Below, piece by piece: positions 43,203 through 50,994 of a stretch of DNA of 64,000 bases (positions are counted from its first letter, which is position 1; each line of letters begins with the position of its first letter). The notes under the pieces are model-generated. The model saw nothing but the letters and a program-made list of their open reading frames with translations, was not told the origin of the DNA and did no database searches. The DNA is from Planctomycetota bacterium (lineage in GTDB: Bacteria > Planctomycetota > UBA1135 > UBA2386): positions 1-64,000 of the forward strand of contig VGZG01000004.1 of the NCBI GenBank assembly GCA_016872675.1, read 5' to 3'. Position numbers and translations under genes: made by a program.

Positions 43203-44180
43203 ATGCTGCGCGCCCTCGCCCTCGTCGCCGTCTCGTCGCTCCTCGCCGCGTGCGGCAGCGACCAACCTGCCACCACCGACAAGCCTGTCAGCGGCGATGC
43301 CACTGCCGCGCCGCGTGTCGCCGTGATCCCCAAGGGCACGACGCACGTGTTCTGGCAGGCGGTCGCCGCCGGCGCGAAGGACGCCGGCGCGCGCACTGGC
43401 CTCAACGTCGTCTGGAAGGGCCCGCTGCAGGAGAACGACCGCGCGCAGCAGATCCAGCTGGTGCAGCAGTTCGTCAGCGAAGGCGTCGCCGGCATCGCGC
43501 TGGCCCCGCTCGACCACGCAGCGCTGGCGCCGGTCGTCCGGTCCGCGAAGAACAGCGGCATCCCGGTCGTGATCTTCGACAGCGACCTCGACGGCACGCC
43601 GGGCGTCGACTTCGCCAGCTTCGTCGCCACCGACAACCGCGCCGGCGGCGAACTCGCCGGCCAGCGCCTCGCCGAGCTGGTCGGCGGCAAAGGCAAGGTC
43701 GTGCTGCTGCGCTACCAGGTCGGTTCCGCGTCGACGGAGGCGCGCGAAGCCGGCTTCCTCGCCGCGGCCAAGGCGGCTGGCCTCGAGGTGCTGGTAGACA
43801 ACCGCTACGCCGGCGCCACCATCGGCGAGGCGAAGAACACCGCGCTGAACCTCGCCGACCATCTGCAGCAGGCCCACGGCGTGTTCTGCAGCAACGAGTC
43901 GGCGACCGCCGGCATGCTGCAGGCGCTCGACCAGCTGGGCCTGCGCGGCAAGGTGCGCTTCGTCGGCTTCGACAGCTCGCCGCCGCTGGTCGACGGCCTG
44001 CGCGACGGCGGCATCGACGCGCTCGTGGTGCAGGACCCGCGCAAGATGGGCGAACTGTCGGTGCAGGCGCTCGCCGACCTGATCGCGAAGAAGCCGGTCG
44101 CGCCGAAGGTCGACACCGGCGCCGTGCTGGCGACGAAGGCCAACATGGACGAACCAGCGGTGAAGAGGCTGCTGCAGTGA
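43203..44180 (+). CDS. Sugar ABC transporter substrate-binding lipoprotein (RbsB type)
   Basis: A 325-residue periplasmic binding protein. MLRALALVAVSSLLAAC carries a lipobox with Cys17, so it is a lipoprotein. The type I sugar-binding fold shows VAVIPKGTTHVFWQAVAAGA, EGVAGIALAPLDHAAL, GIPVVIFDSDLDG, GVFCSNESATAGMLQAL and VRFVGFDSSPPLVDGL, as in ribose/galactose binding proteins. A pentose, hexose or deoxyhexose is the likely ligand. It is divergent from the lactonase-like trio and overlaps the permease gene by 4 bp (GTGA). Confidence 0.92.
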   Translation: MLRALALVAVSSLLAACGSDQPATTDKPVSGDATAAPRVAVIPKGTTHVFWQAVAAGAKDAGARTGLNVVWKGPLQENDRAQQIQLVQQFVSEGVAGIALAPLDHAALAPVVRSAKNSGIPVVIFDSDLDGTPGVDFASFVATDNRAGGELAGQRLAELVGGKGKVVLLRYQVGSASTEAREAGFLAAAKAAGLEVLVDNRYAGATIGEAKNTALNLADHLQQAHGVFCSNESATAGMLQALDQLGLRGKVRFVGFDSSPPLVDGLRDGGIDALVVQDPRKMGELSVQALADLIAKKPVAPKVDTGAVLATKANMDEPAVKRLLQ

Positions 44181-45322
44181 GCGGCGGCGGCGGGCGACGC
44201 AGCGCCTGGCGAAGCGGCGGGCCGTTGCTCGGCCTTGGCGCGACGTGGCTGCTGTTCGCCGCGTCGGCCGGCGCGCCATTCCTCACCTGGGCCAACCACG
44301 AGCTGATGTTGCTGCAAACGGCCGTGGTCGGCGTCGCCGCGGTCGGCGCGACATGGATCATCGTCGCCGGCGGCATCGACCTCGCCGTCGGCTCGACCAT
44401 CGCCGTCGCCGGCATGGTCGGCGCGCTGGCGCTGCGCAGCGGCCTGTCGTGGCCGGCGGCGGCAGCGGCGACGACGCTCGCCGGCAGCCTCGTCGGCTTC
44501 GTCATCGGCGCGCTGGTGACTGGCGCGCTCCTGCGCGTGCTGCTCGCCGGCGGCGCGGCGCTGGTCGCCGGCTGGCTGGCGCAAACGATGGGCGCGCTGT
44601 CGGCCGGTGAAGCCGGCGCGGGCGGCGATCTCGTCCGCTGGGTCGCGGTCGCGGCCGGCGTCGCTGCCGCACTCGTCGCTTGGCTGGCGAGCGCGCGGCT
44701 GCGCTGGTCGCTGCCGCTATCGCCGTTCATCGTCACGCTCGGCCTGTGGGGCGCGCTGCGCGGCCTCGCCAAGGGCCTCGGCGGCAATCAGCCGGTCTAC
44801 TTCCCGCGCAACGACGACCTCGCCGCGCTGATGCTGCCGCGCACCGCGCTGCTGCCGATCGGCGTCTGGGTGATGATCGCCGTCGCCGCCGTCGCGGCGT
44901 TCGTGCTGCGGCGCACGGTGTTCGGTCGGCACGTGCAGGCCTTCGGCCAGAACCGCGAGGCGGCGCGGCTGTCGGGCATCGAGGTCGTCGGCATCGAGCG
45001 GCGCGTGTACGCGATCGGCGGTCTGTGCGCCGGCGTCGCCGGCGTGCTGCAGCTTTCCTACCTGTCGATGGGCGATCCGACGACGGCGCAGGGCTACGAA
45101 CTCAAGGCGATCGCCGCGGCGGTGATCGGCGGCGCCTCGCTCGCCGGCGGCACGGGTTCGATCCTCGGCACCCTGCTCGGCGCGCTGGTGATGACCGTCG
45201 TCGACAACGGCTGCACCAAGCTCGAGTTCGACAATTGGGTCCAAGACGTGGCGACCGGCGCGATCATCGTCGGCGCCGTCGCCCTCGACCGCCTGCGCCA
45301 GCAGCGCGCCGCGGCGCGCTGA
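44177..45322 (+). CDS. Sugar ABC transporter permease (RbsC type)
   Basis: A 381-residue BPD_transp_2-family permease with about ten helices. The conserved blocks IIVAGGIDLAVGSTIAVAGM and, after helix 7, GRHVQAFGQNREAARLSGIEV followed by AGVAGVLQLSYLSMGDPTTA and AAAVIGGASLAGGTGS are typical of RbsC/MglC. I start at GTG 44177, overlapping the binding-protein stop. No RbsA-type ATPase gene precedes or follows it, so the ATPase must be encoded elsewhere or shared. Confidence 0.9.
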   Translation: MSGGGGRRSAWRSGGPLLGLGATWLLFAASAGAPFLTWANHELMLLQTAVVGVAAVGATWIIVAGGIDLAVGSTIAVAGMVGALALRSGLSWPAAAAATTLAGSLVGFVIGALVTGALLRVLLAGGAALVAGWLAQTMGALSAGEAGAGGDLVRWVAVAAGVAAALVAWLASARLRWSLPLSPFIVTLGLWGALRGLAKGLGGNQPVYFPRNDDLAALMLPRTALLPIGVWVMIAVAAVAAFVLRRTVFGRHVQAFGQNREAARLSGIEVVGIERRVYAIGGLCAGVAGVLQLSYLSMGDPTTAQGYELKAIAAAVIGGASLAGGTGSILGTLLGALVMTVVDNGCTKLEFDNWVQDVATGAIIVGAVALDRLRQQRAAAR

Positions 45323-45417
45323 CCGGCGCCCGGGCCGCCACGAGGCGACGCTGGGCCTGCCCCGGGGCGGCCGGCGACTTCGGCACTTTCGCCCGAATTC
45401 CGCGCAGATACTGCACT

Positions 45418-45433
45418 TTACAACATCATGTAA
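45418..45433. promoter_or_regulatory. Inverted repeat in boxC promoter region
   Basis: TTACA-ACATCA-TGTAA is a perfect 5-bp dyad in an AT-rich island upstream of boxC. A TGCA tetramer, reported as part of BoxR/BzdR-type operators, occurs just before it at 45412-45415, but only once. Candidate -10 hexamers TATCGT (45449-45454) and TAATAC (45462-45467) lie downstream. Confidence 0.4.
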
Positions 45434-45519
45434 GAGGATCCGATGCGCTATCGTGCTTGAATAATACCCCGGCCAGACGGACATTGCCGCGCCCTCGCGA
45501 AGCCCTCCCGCCCCAGACG

Positions 45520-47142
45520 ATGACCGACTTCAACCGACACCCAAGCTGCTACCGCCACTGGCAACTGCAGATCGACGGCGACGTGGCGCACCTGCGCATG
45601 AACGTCGACCCGGCGTTCCCCTTCAAGCCGGGCTATGAGCTCAAGCTCAACAGCTACGACCTCGGCGTCGACATGGAGCTCGCCGACTCGATCCAGCGGC
45701 TGCGCTTCGAGCACCCCGAGGTGAAGGCGCTCGTCGTCGGCAGCGGTCAGGAGCGCGCCTTCTGCGCTGGCGCCAACATCTGGATGCTGGCCGAGAGCAC
45801 GCACCCCTTCAAAGTGAACTTCTGCAAGTTCACCAACGAGACGCGGCTCAGCCTCGAGGACTACAGCCACAACAGCGGCGTGAAGTCGCTGTGCGCGGTC
45901 AACGCCGCGTGCGCCGGCGGCGGCTACGAGCTGGCGCTGGCCTGCGACGAGATCCACCTCGTCGACGACAGCAACTCGGCGGTGTCGCTGCCCGAGGTGC
46001 CGCTGCTGGCGGTGCTGCCCGGCACCGGCGGTCTGACTCGACTCGTCGACAAGCGCAAGGTGCGCCGCGACCGCGCGGACGTGTTCTGCACGATGGCCGA
46101 AGGCATGCGCGGCAAGAAGGCCGTCGCCTGGGGGCTCGTCGACGCGGCGTGGAAGAAGTCGCAGTTCGCCGACAAGGTGAACGCGCGCGCCAAGGAGCTG
46201 GCGGCGCAGGCCCCCGCCAAGGCGCAGAAGGGCATCGTGCTCGAACCGATCCACGCCAAGGTGGACGGCAACGCCTACAAGTACGAGTACGTGCAGTGCG
46301 TCGTCGACGCCGACGCGCGCAAGGCGACGCTGACGATCCACGCGCCGCAGGGCCCGCAGCCGCAAGACGGCGCGGCCTACGAGCAGGCCGGCTGCCGGAG
46401 CTGGGCGCTGCAGTGCTGGCGCGAGCTGGACGACGCGCTGCTGCAGCTGCGTTTCGACCACGAGGAGGTCGGCCTGATCGTGCTGCAGACGCGCGGCGAC
46501 CGCGCGGCGATCCTGCAGGTCGAGAAGGACCTGTTCGCTCACCGCTCGCACTGGCTCGTCAACGAGGTCCTGTTGCACATGGCGCGCGTGTTGCGCCGCT
46601 TCGACCTGATGGCGCGCTCGACGTACGCCCTGGTCGACGGCGACGCCTGCATGGCGGGCGCATTCCTCGAACTGACGCTGGCGTGCGACCGCGTCTACAT
46701 GCTCGACGACGACAAGGTCCAGGCCGTCGTCGGCCCGCTGAGCGCCGGCCTGCTGCCAATGAGCCACGGACTCACGCGCCTGCAGAATCGCTTCCTCGCG
46801 CAGCCAGAGCACGCCGCGAAGCTCGCGACGGCGCAGCCGACGTTGGCGGCGGCGGAAGCCGACGAACAGGGCCTGTGCACCTACCTGCTCGACCCGGTGG
46901 ACTGGGAGGACGACGTGCGCATCGCGCTGGAAGAGCGCGTGTCACTGTCGCCTGACGCCCTCACCGGCATGGAGGCGTCGCTGCGTTTCGGCGGCGCCGA
47001 GAACTGCGACAGCAAGATCTTCGGTCGGCTCAGCGCGTGGCAAAACTGGATCTTCACGCGTCCGAACGCGACCGGCGACGAAGGAGCACTGACCCGTTAC
47101 GGCGCCCCCGAGAGCGCCAAGTTTGATTGGCGGAGAACCTGA
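45520..47142 (+). CDS. boxC: 2,3-epoxybenzoyl-CoA dihydrolase (benzoyl-CoA-dihydrodiol lyase)
   Basis: A 540-residue crotonase-superfamily enzyme made of two enoyl-CoA-hydratase-like halves. The N-terminal half has RAFCAGANIWMLAES and NAACAGGGYELALACDEI; the C-terminal half has ALVDGDACMAGAFLELTLAC. Length and layout match BoxC, which opens the ring of 2,3-epoxybenzoyl-CoA hydrolytically, releasing formate and 3,4-dehydroadipyl-CoA semialdehyde. I start at ATG 45520 (MTDFNRHPSCYRHW). boxB follows after 4 bp. The BoxD aldehyde dehydrogenase and benzoate-CoA ligase are not in the window. Confidence 0.95.
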   Translation: MTDFNRHPSCYRHWQLQIDGDVAHLRMNVDPAFPFKPGYELKLNSYDLGVDMELADSIQRLRFEHPEVKALVVGSGQERAFCAGANIWMLAESTHPFKVNFCKFTNETRLSLEDYSHNSGVKSLCAVNAACAGGGYELALACDEIHLVDDSNSAVSLPEVPLLAVLPGTGGLTRLVDKRKVRRDRADVFCTMAEGMRGKKAVAWGLVDAAWKKSQFADKVNARAKELAAQAPAKAQKGIVLEPIHAKVDGNAYKYEYVQCVVDADARKATLTIHAPQGPQPQDGAAYEQAGCRSWALQCWRELDDALLQLRFDHEEVGLIVLQTRGDRAAILQVEKDLFAHRSHWLVNEVLLHMARVLRRFDLMARSTYALVDGDACMAGAFLELTLACDRVYMLDDDKVQAVVGPLSAGLLPMSHGLTRLQNRFLAQPEHAAKLATAQPTLAAAEADEQGLCTYLLDPVDWEDDVRIALEERVSLSPDALTGMEASLRFGGAENCDSKIFGRLSAWQNWIFTRPNATGDEGALTRYGAPESAKFDWRRT

Positions 47143-47146
47143 CACC

Positions 47147-48565
47147 ATGAGCACCGTCGACCTCGAATCGAAGATCCCGAACAACGTCGGATTGCGCGAG
47201 AACAAGCGCCTGACCATGGCGCTGGAGAAGTGGCAGCCGAAGTTCCTCGACTGGTGGAAGAACGTCGGCCCGAGCGACTTCAACCAGAACGACATCTACC
47301 TGCGCACCGCCGTTGGCGTCGGCCAGGGCGGCTGGGCGCACTACGACTACGTGAAGATGCCGGACTACCGCTGGGGCATCTTCCTCGCGGACGGCCCCGC
47401 CGACCGCAAGATCCACTTCGGCGACATGTTGGGCGAAGCGGCATGGAAGGAGGTGCCCGGCGAGTTCCGCAACCGCCTGCGCCGCCTGATCGTCACGCAG
47501 GGCGACACTGAGCCGGCGTCGGTCGAGCAGCAGCGCCTGCTGGGCCACTGCTGCCCGTCGCTCTACGACCTGCGCTCGCTGTTCCAGGTCAACGTCGAAG
47601 AAGGCCGTCACCTGTGGGCGATGGTCTACCTGCTGCACACGCACTTCGGCGGCGACGGCCGTGACGAGGCCGACGCGATGCTGGAGCGCCACAGCGGCGA
47701 CCAGGACAACCCGCGCATCCTGCAGGCGTTCAACTACCCGGTGACCAACTGGCTGGACTTCTTCTGCTTCACGGCCTTCATGGACCGCGACGGCAAGTAC
47801 CAGCTCAGCTCGCTCGCCGAGTCGAGCTTCGACCCGCTCGCGCGCACGACGCAGTTCATGCTCGCTGAGGAGGCCTACCACCTGCAGACCGGCGAGAACG
47901 GCGTCGGCCGCATCGTCAAGCGCACCGGCGAGCTGATGGCGCAGGGCCAGAACCTGCGCAATGTCGGCGCGATCCCGCTCGAGGTCATCCAGCGCTACGT
48001 GAACTTCTGGTTCACCGGCTCGATCGACCTGTTCGGCGGCGAGGACAGCACCAACGCCGCGGAGTCGTTCGCCAACGGCCTCAAGGGCCGCTACCGCGAG
48101 AGCGACGGCATCTACAAGGACCCGAAGGCGCTCAACGCCAACTACGTCCTCGAGGTGCCGACCGAGGACGGCAAGATCAGCAAGCAGGAGATCCCGCTGC
48201 GCCGCGCCATGAACGCAGTGCTGCTCGACGCCTACATCGCCGACTGCAAGCGCATCGTCGAGCGCTGGAACCGCGACCTCGACAAGCTGGGCGTCAAGGA
48301 GCGCATCAGCCTCCCGGATCGCAAGTTCCACCGCTACCAGGGCGTCTACGCGGGCTTCCGCTTCACGCCGACCGGCGAGTTGATCGACGAGGCGACATGG
48401 ACCAAGCGCCACACCGAGTGGCTGCCGACCCAGGCCGACCGCGATTACGTCAACTCGTGCATGGTCAAGGTGACCGCGCCGGGCAAGTTCGCCAACTACA
48501 TCGCTCCGCCGCAGCACGGCGTGAACGAGAAGCCGATCGAGTTCGAGTACGTCAGGTTCCACTGA
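47147..48565 (+). CDS. boxB: Benzoyl-CoA 2,3-epoxidase, oxygenase subunit
   Basis: A 472-residue di-iron oxygenase that epoxidises benzoyl-CoA. The opening NVGLRENKRLTMALEKWQP and FLDWWKNVGP are characteristic, and the di-iron ligand helices are visible as NVEEGRHLWAMVYLLHTHF and LAEEAYHLQTGENG (Glu-x2-His). Length equals that of characterised BoxB. GGAG lies upstream of ATG 47147. It normally receives electrons from the flavoprotein BoxA, which is not encoded here; a ferredoxin-like gene follows instead. Confidence 0.96.
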   Translation: MSTVDLESKIPNNVGLRENKRLTMALEKWQPKFLDWWKNVGPSDFNQNDIYLRTAVGVGQGGWAHYDYVKMPDYRWGIFLADGPADRKIHFGDMLGEAAWKEVPGEFRNRLRRLIVTQGDTEPASVEQQRLLGHCCPSLYDLRSLFQVNVEEGRHLWAMVYLLHTHFGGDGRDEADAMLERHSGDQDNPRILQAFNYPVTNWLDFFCFTAFMDRDGKYQLSSLAESSFDPLARTTQFMLAEEAYHLQTGENGVGRIVKRTGELMAQGQNLRNVGAIPLEVIQRYVNFWFTGSIDLFGGEDSTNAAESFANGLKGRYRESDGIYKDPKALNANYVLEVPTEDGKISKQEIPLRRAMNAVLLDAYIADCKRIVERWNRDLDKLGVKERISLPDRKFHRYQGVYAGFRFTPTGELIDEATWTKRHTEWLPTQADRDYVNSCMVKVTAPGKFANYIAPPQHGVNEKPIEFEYVRFH

Positions 48566-48635
48566 TCGGCGGCGGCCGACGATGGATCGGCGCGGCCCCG
48601 ACGCGGGCCGCGCCACCCCAGCGCCTCACACATCC

Positions 48636-48971
48636 ATGAGCAATCGACTCTGTTACGTCTGCGAAGGCGGCGACTGCACCGAGAAGGGCAGCGGCGAGGT
48701 CTTCGACCAACTGCGCGACCTGATCAAGAAGTTCGACCCGGCCGAGGAGCGCATCAAGATCCGGCGCTATCCGTGCTTTGGCGCGTGCGACCAGGGCATC
48801 AACGTCACGCTGTATCCGGACAAGATCTTCTACAGCAAGGTGACGGTCGCCGACCTGCCGGAGATCGCCGCGCACATCGAGGGCAAGGGCGAGCCGGTCG
48901 TTCGGATGACGGGCAAGTGCCAGTCCGACGTCGAACAGATCATCTGGGACATGCTCGACAGCCCGTACTGA
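48636..48971 (+). CDS. Thioredoxin-like [2Fe-2S] ferredoxin
   Basis: A 111-residue ferredoxin with the thioredoxin fold of NuoE and Shethna-type proteins. Cysteines in LCYVCEGGDC (6, 9, 14) and RYPCFGACDQG (47, 51) provide the cluster ligands, and the fold continues with NVTLYPDKIFYSKVTVADLP. It lies 70 bp after boxB on the same strand and could pass electrons to BoxB in place of BoxA. That role is inferred. It could instead work with the NuoF-like protein 5 kb downstream. Confidence 0.82.
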   Translation: MSNRLCYVCEGGDCTEKGSGEVFDQLRDLIKKFDPAEERIKIRRYPCFGACDQGINVTLYPDKIFYSKVTVADLPEIAAHIEGKGEPVVRMTGKCQSDVEQIIWDMLDSPY

Positions 48972-48986
48972 TCGAACGAACCGTCG

Positions 48987-49003
48987 GCCCGCGCGCCGCG
49001 GGC
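48987..49003. terminator. Candidate bidirectional terminator hairpin
   Basis: GCCCGCG-CGC-CGCGGGC, a perfect 7-bp GC stem with a 3-nt loop, between the convergent ferredoxin and M14 peptidase genes; no T-tract. Confidence 0.45.
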
Positions 49004-49011
49004 AGCACCGG

Positions 49012-50832
49012 TCACGGCACGATGGTGACGGCCACCGGCTGGCTCCACGCCTTGATCGTGTAGTGCCACGCCGGATCGATGGTGATGCCGGCGACGTGCG
49101 TCGTCAGGCCAACGAGCCACGGCTCGTTGGGGATCGTCAGCACGCACTGCGCGATGTCGTTGCTGCCGAGCGTCGTCCAAGTCGGCGCCAGGATCGGATT
49201 GCCGGCGAGCGCGAGGTCGAAGAGAAAATCGTGGTTGAGCGGCAGCACGCGCTGGCCGCCGAGCGGGATGCCCGGTGACGTGCCGAGCGACCAGCCGAAC
49301 AAAACCTGTTTGCCGGCGTCGCCGGGCGAGACGTAGGTGTACGTCACCTGCGTGCCGATGCTGCCCGAGCCAACCTTGGTGAGCGTGGGCGTCGGCCCGG
49401 TCGGCTCCAGGAGGACGTCGAGCGGCGCGCCCTGGTCGAGCGCCCCCACCGTGACCGGCACCGACTTGCTCGCGTGCCCCGGCGCGCTGAACGTCAGCGT
49501 CCACGAGCCCGTCGGCAGCCACAGGCCGTAGCGACCGTCACGCGCGCGGCTCTTCGTCACCTCGCCGTGGTTGAGGACGCTGGGGCTGAACGTGATCGTC
49601 GCGGCGAGCGGCGCGCTGCCGAGCGCGCTGCGCACATGGCCGCGATACGCCGGCTGCCACTGCAGCAGCGCAGCGCGCACGCCCGGCCAGACCCGCGTTT
49701 CCTCGGTCACGGTCGCCGTGAACACCGGCTGAAAGTCCGTGCCGACCTCGATCAGGTACGACAGCGTGCCGCCCGAAGCGAAGTGGTCCTCCGGCGCCTC
49801 GCCCGACGCCGACGGATCGCGCGTGTCGTAGGTCATCGGCGCGCGCAGCCGGTCGCAGTACGCCTGCTGGAACGCCTGCATCGTCGGATGCACGTTCGCG
49901 CACGGCGCCCACAGCCGTAGCACGTCCTGGCCGTAGCTGTGGACATCGAGGTAGACCTCGGGCCGCAGGCGCGCGACGAAGTTGCGCATCGTCAGGGTCT
50001 CCGGCTCGCTGCCGGCGGACGGCCCGCGATACGTGTCGGAACTGGCGGTCGTCGACGCGCCGCACAGCCCCCACAGGAATGGATAGTTGCGGTTGAGGTC
50101 GACGCCGTAACTGCCGCCGTTGTTGCGCCGGTTCTTGCGCCACAGGCTGTTGACGTTCCAGACCTGGTTCACGCCGTCGGGATTGACCATCGGCACGAAC
50201 CACAGCTCCTTGCCGTCCACCAGCGCCTGGATCTGCGGATCCGTTGCGCGCTCGACGAGCACGCGCTGCATCGCGCGCACGACCATGTGGGGCGAGTTCA
50301 GTTCGCGCGCGTGGTGCTGCGCGGCCATCACGAACGCTGGCTCGTCCTCGTCGATGGCGACGTTGTCGCTGACCTTGAGCGCGAAGATCGGCCGGCCCTC
50401 GTGCGTCAGCGCGCCGCCGGGCAGCGCGCTGAGGTTGACCTTTGCCGCGTGCGCCGGAAAAGCGAGGACCAGCGCGTCGATCTCGGCTTCGATCTCGGCA
50501 ACGGTGTAGTAGCTGGCGTCCGGATCGACGCCGGCCGCCATCGCCGCCTGTTCGACGAGGTGCCACGGCCGGCCGTCGCTCACCAGCGCCGCCTGCGGCG
50601 CGATCGCCAGCAGCAGCGGCACCGCCGCCGCGTCGGCGACGACGTCGACCGGCCCGGTCGCCGACGGCGCGCCGCAGCACGCCCCGGCGACGTCGAAGTG
50701 CTGCTGCAGCAGCAGGCGCTGGCCCGGCGTCGGGTTGCGCACGAGGTAGCGCGCAGCCCCGCGTTGGGCGCTGGCGGTCGCCGCCAAGGCGACGAGGACC
50801 GCCGCGGGGAGCAGGGAGCGCGGGATGGGCAT
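49012..50832 (-). CDS. Secreted M14 zinc carboxypeptidase
   Basis: A 606-residue exported metallopeptidase. After the signal peptide (MPIPRSLLPAAVLVALAATA), the M14 domain shows zinc ligands HHARELNS (His-x2-Glu) and the third His in YLDVHSYGQD, substrate-binding DLNRNYPF, and the catalytic Glu in LSYLIEVGTDF. A carboxypeptidase-regulatory-like beta domain follows, and then a C-terminal segment (LGTSPGIPLGGQRVLPLNHD through HVAGITIDP) of a type that recurs at the ends of secreted proteins in some Planctomycetota. It releases amino acids from peptides outside the cytoplasm, feeding the peptide transporters. Start ATG 50832. Confidence 0.92.
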   Translation of the reverse strand: MPIPRSLLPAAVLVALAATASAQRGAARYLVRNPTPGQRLLLQQHFDVAGACCGAPSATGPVDVVADAAAVPLLLAIAPQAALVSDGRPWHLVEQAAMAAGVDPDASYYTVAEIEAEIDALVLAFPAHAAKVNLSALPGGALTHEGRPIFALKVSDNVAIDEDEPAFVMAAQHHARELNSPHMVVRAMQRVLVERATDPQIQALVDGKELWFVPMVNPDGVNQVWNVNSLWRKNRRNNGGSYGVDLNRNYPFLWGLCGASTTASSDTYRGPSAGSEPETLTMRNFVARLRPEVYLDVHSYGQDVLRLWAPCANVHPTMQAFQQAYCDRLRAPMTYDTRDPSASGEAPEDHFASGGTLSYLIEVGTDFQPVFTATVTEETRVWPGVRAALLQWQPAYRGHVRSALGSAPLAATITFSPSVLNHGEVTKSRARDGRYGLWLPTGSWTLTFSAPGHASKSVPVTVGALDQGAPLDVLLEPTGPTPTLTKVGSGSIGTQVTYTYVSPGDAGKQVLFGWSLGTSPGIPLGGQRVLPLNHDFLFDLALAGNPILAPTWTTLGSNDIAQCVLTIPNEPWLVGLTTHVAGITIDPAWHYTIKAWSQPVAVTIVP

Positions 50833-50994
50833 AGTGTGCGCATTGTGCCATGCGGGCCGCCCGGCTGGGGAGGAGCGACCAGGGCAACCGCCCCGGGGCA
50901 CGCACCCGGCGCGGTCCGGGTCGGCTGCCTGATCAGGCCGTCCGCGCGCGGGAACCGTTCGGGCTCCGCCGGCGCGCGGCGACCTGCGCCGGCG

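Noticed and set aside
45412-45415. BoxR-type operator at boxC
   Set aside because: Only one TGCA tetramer is present, while the described operators use repeated copies.
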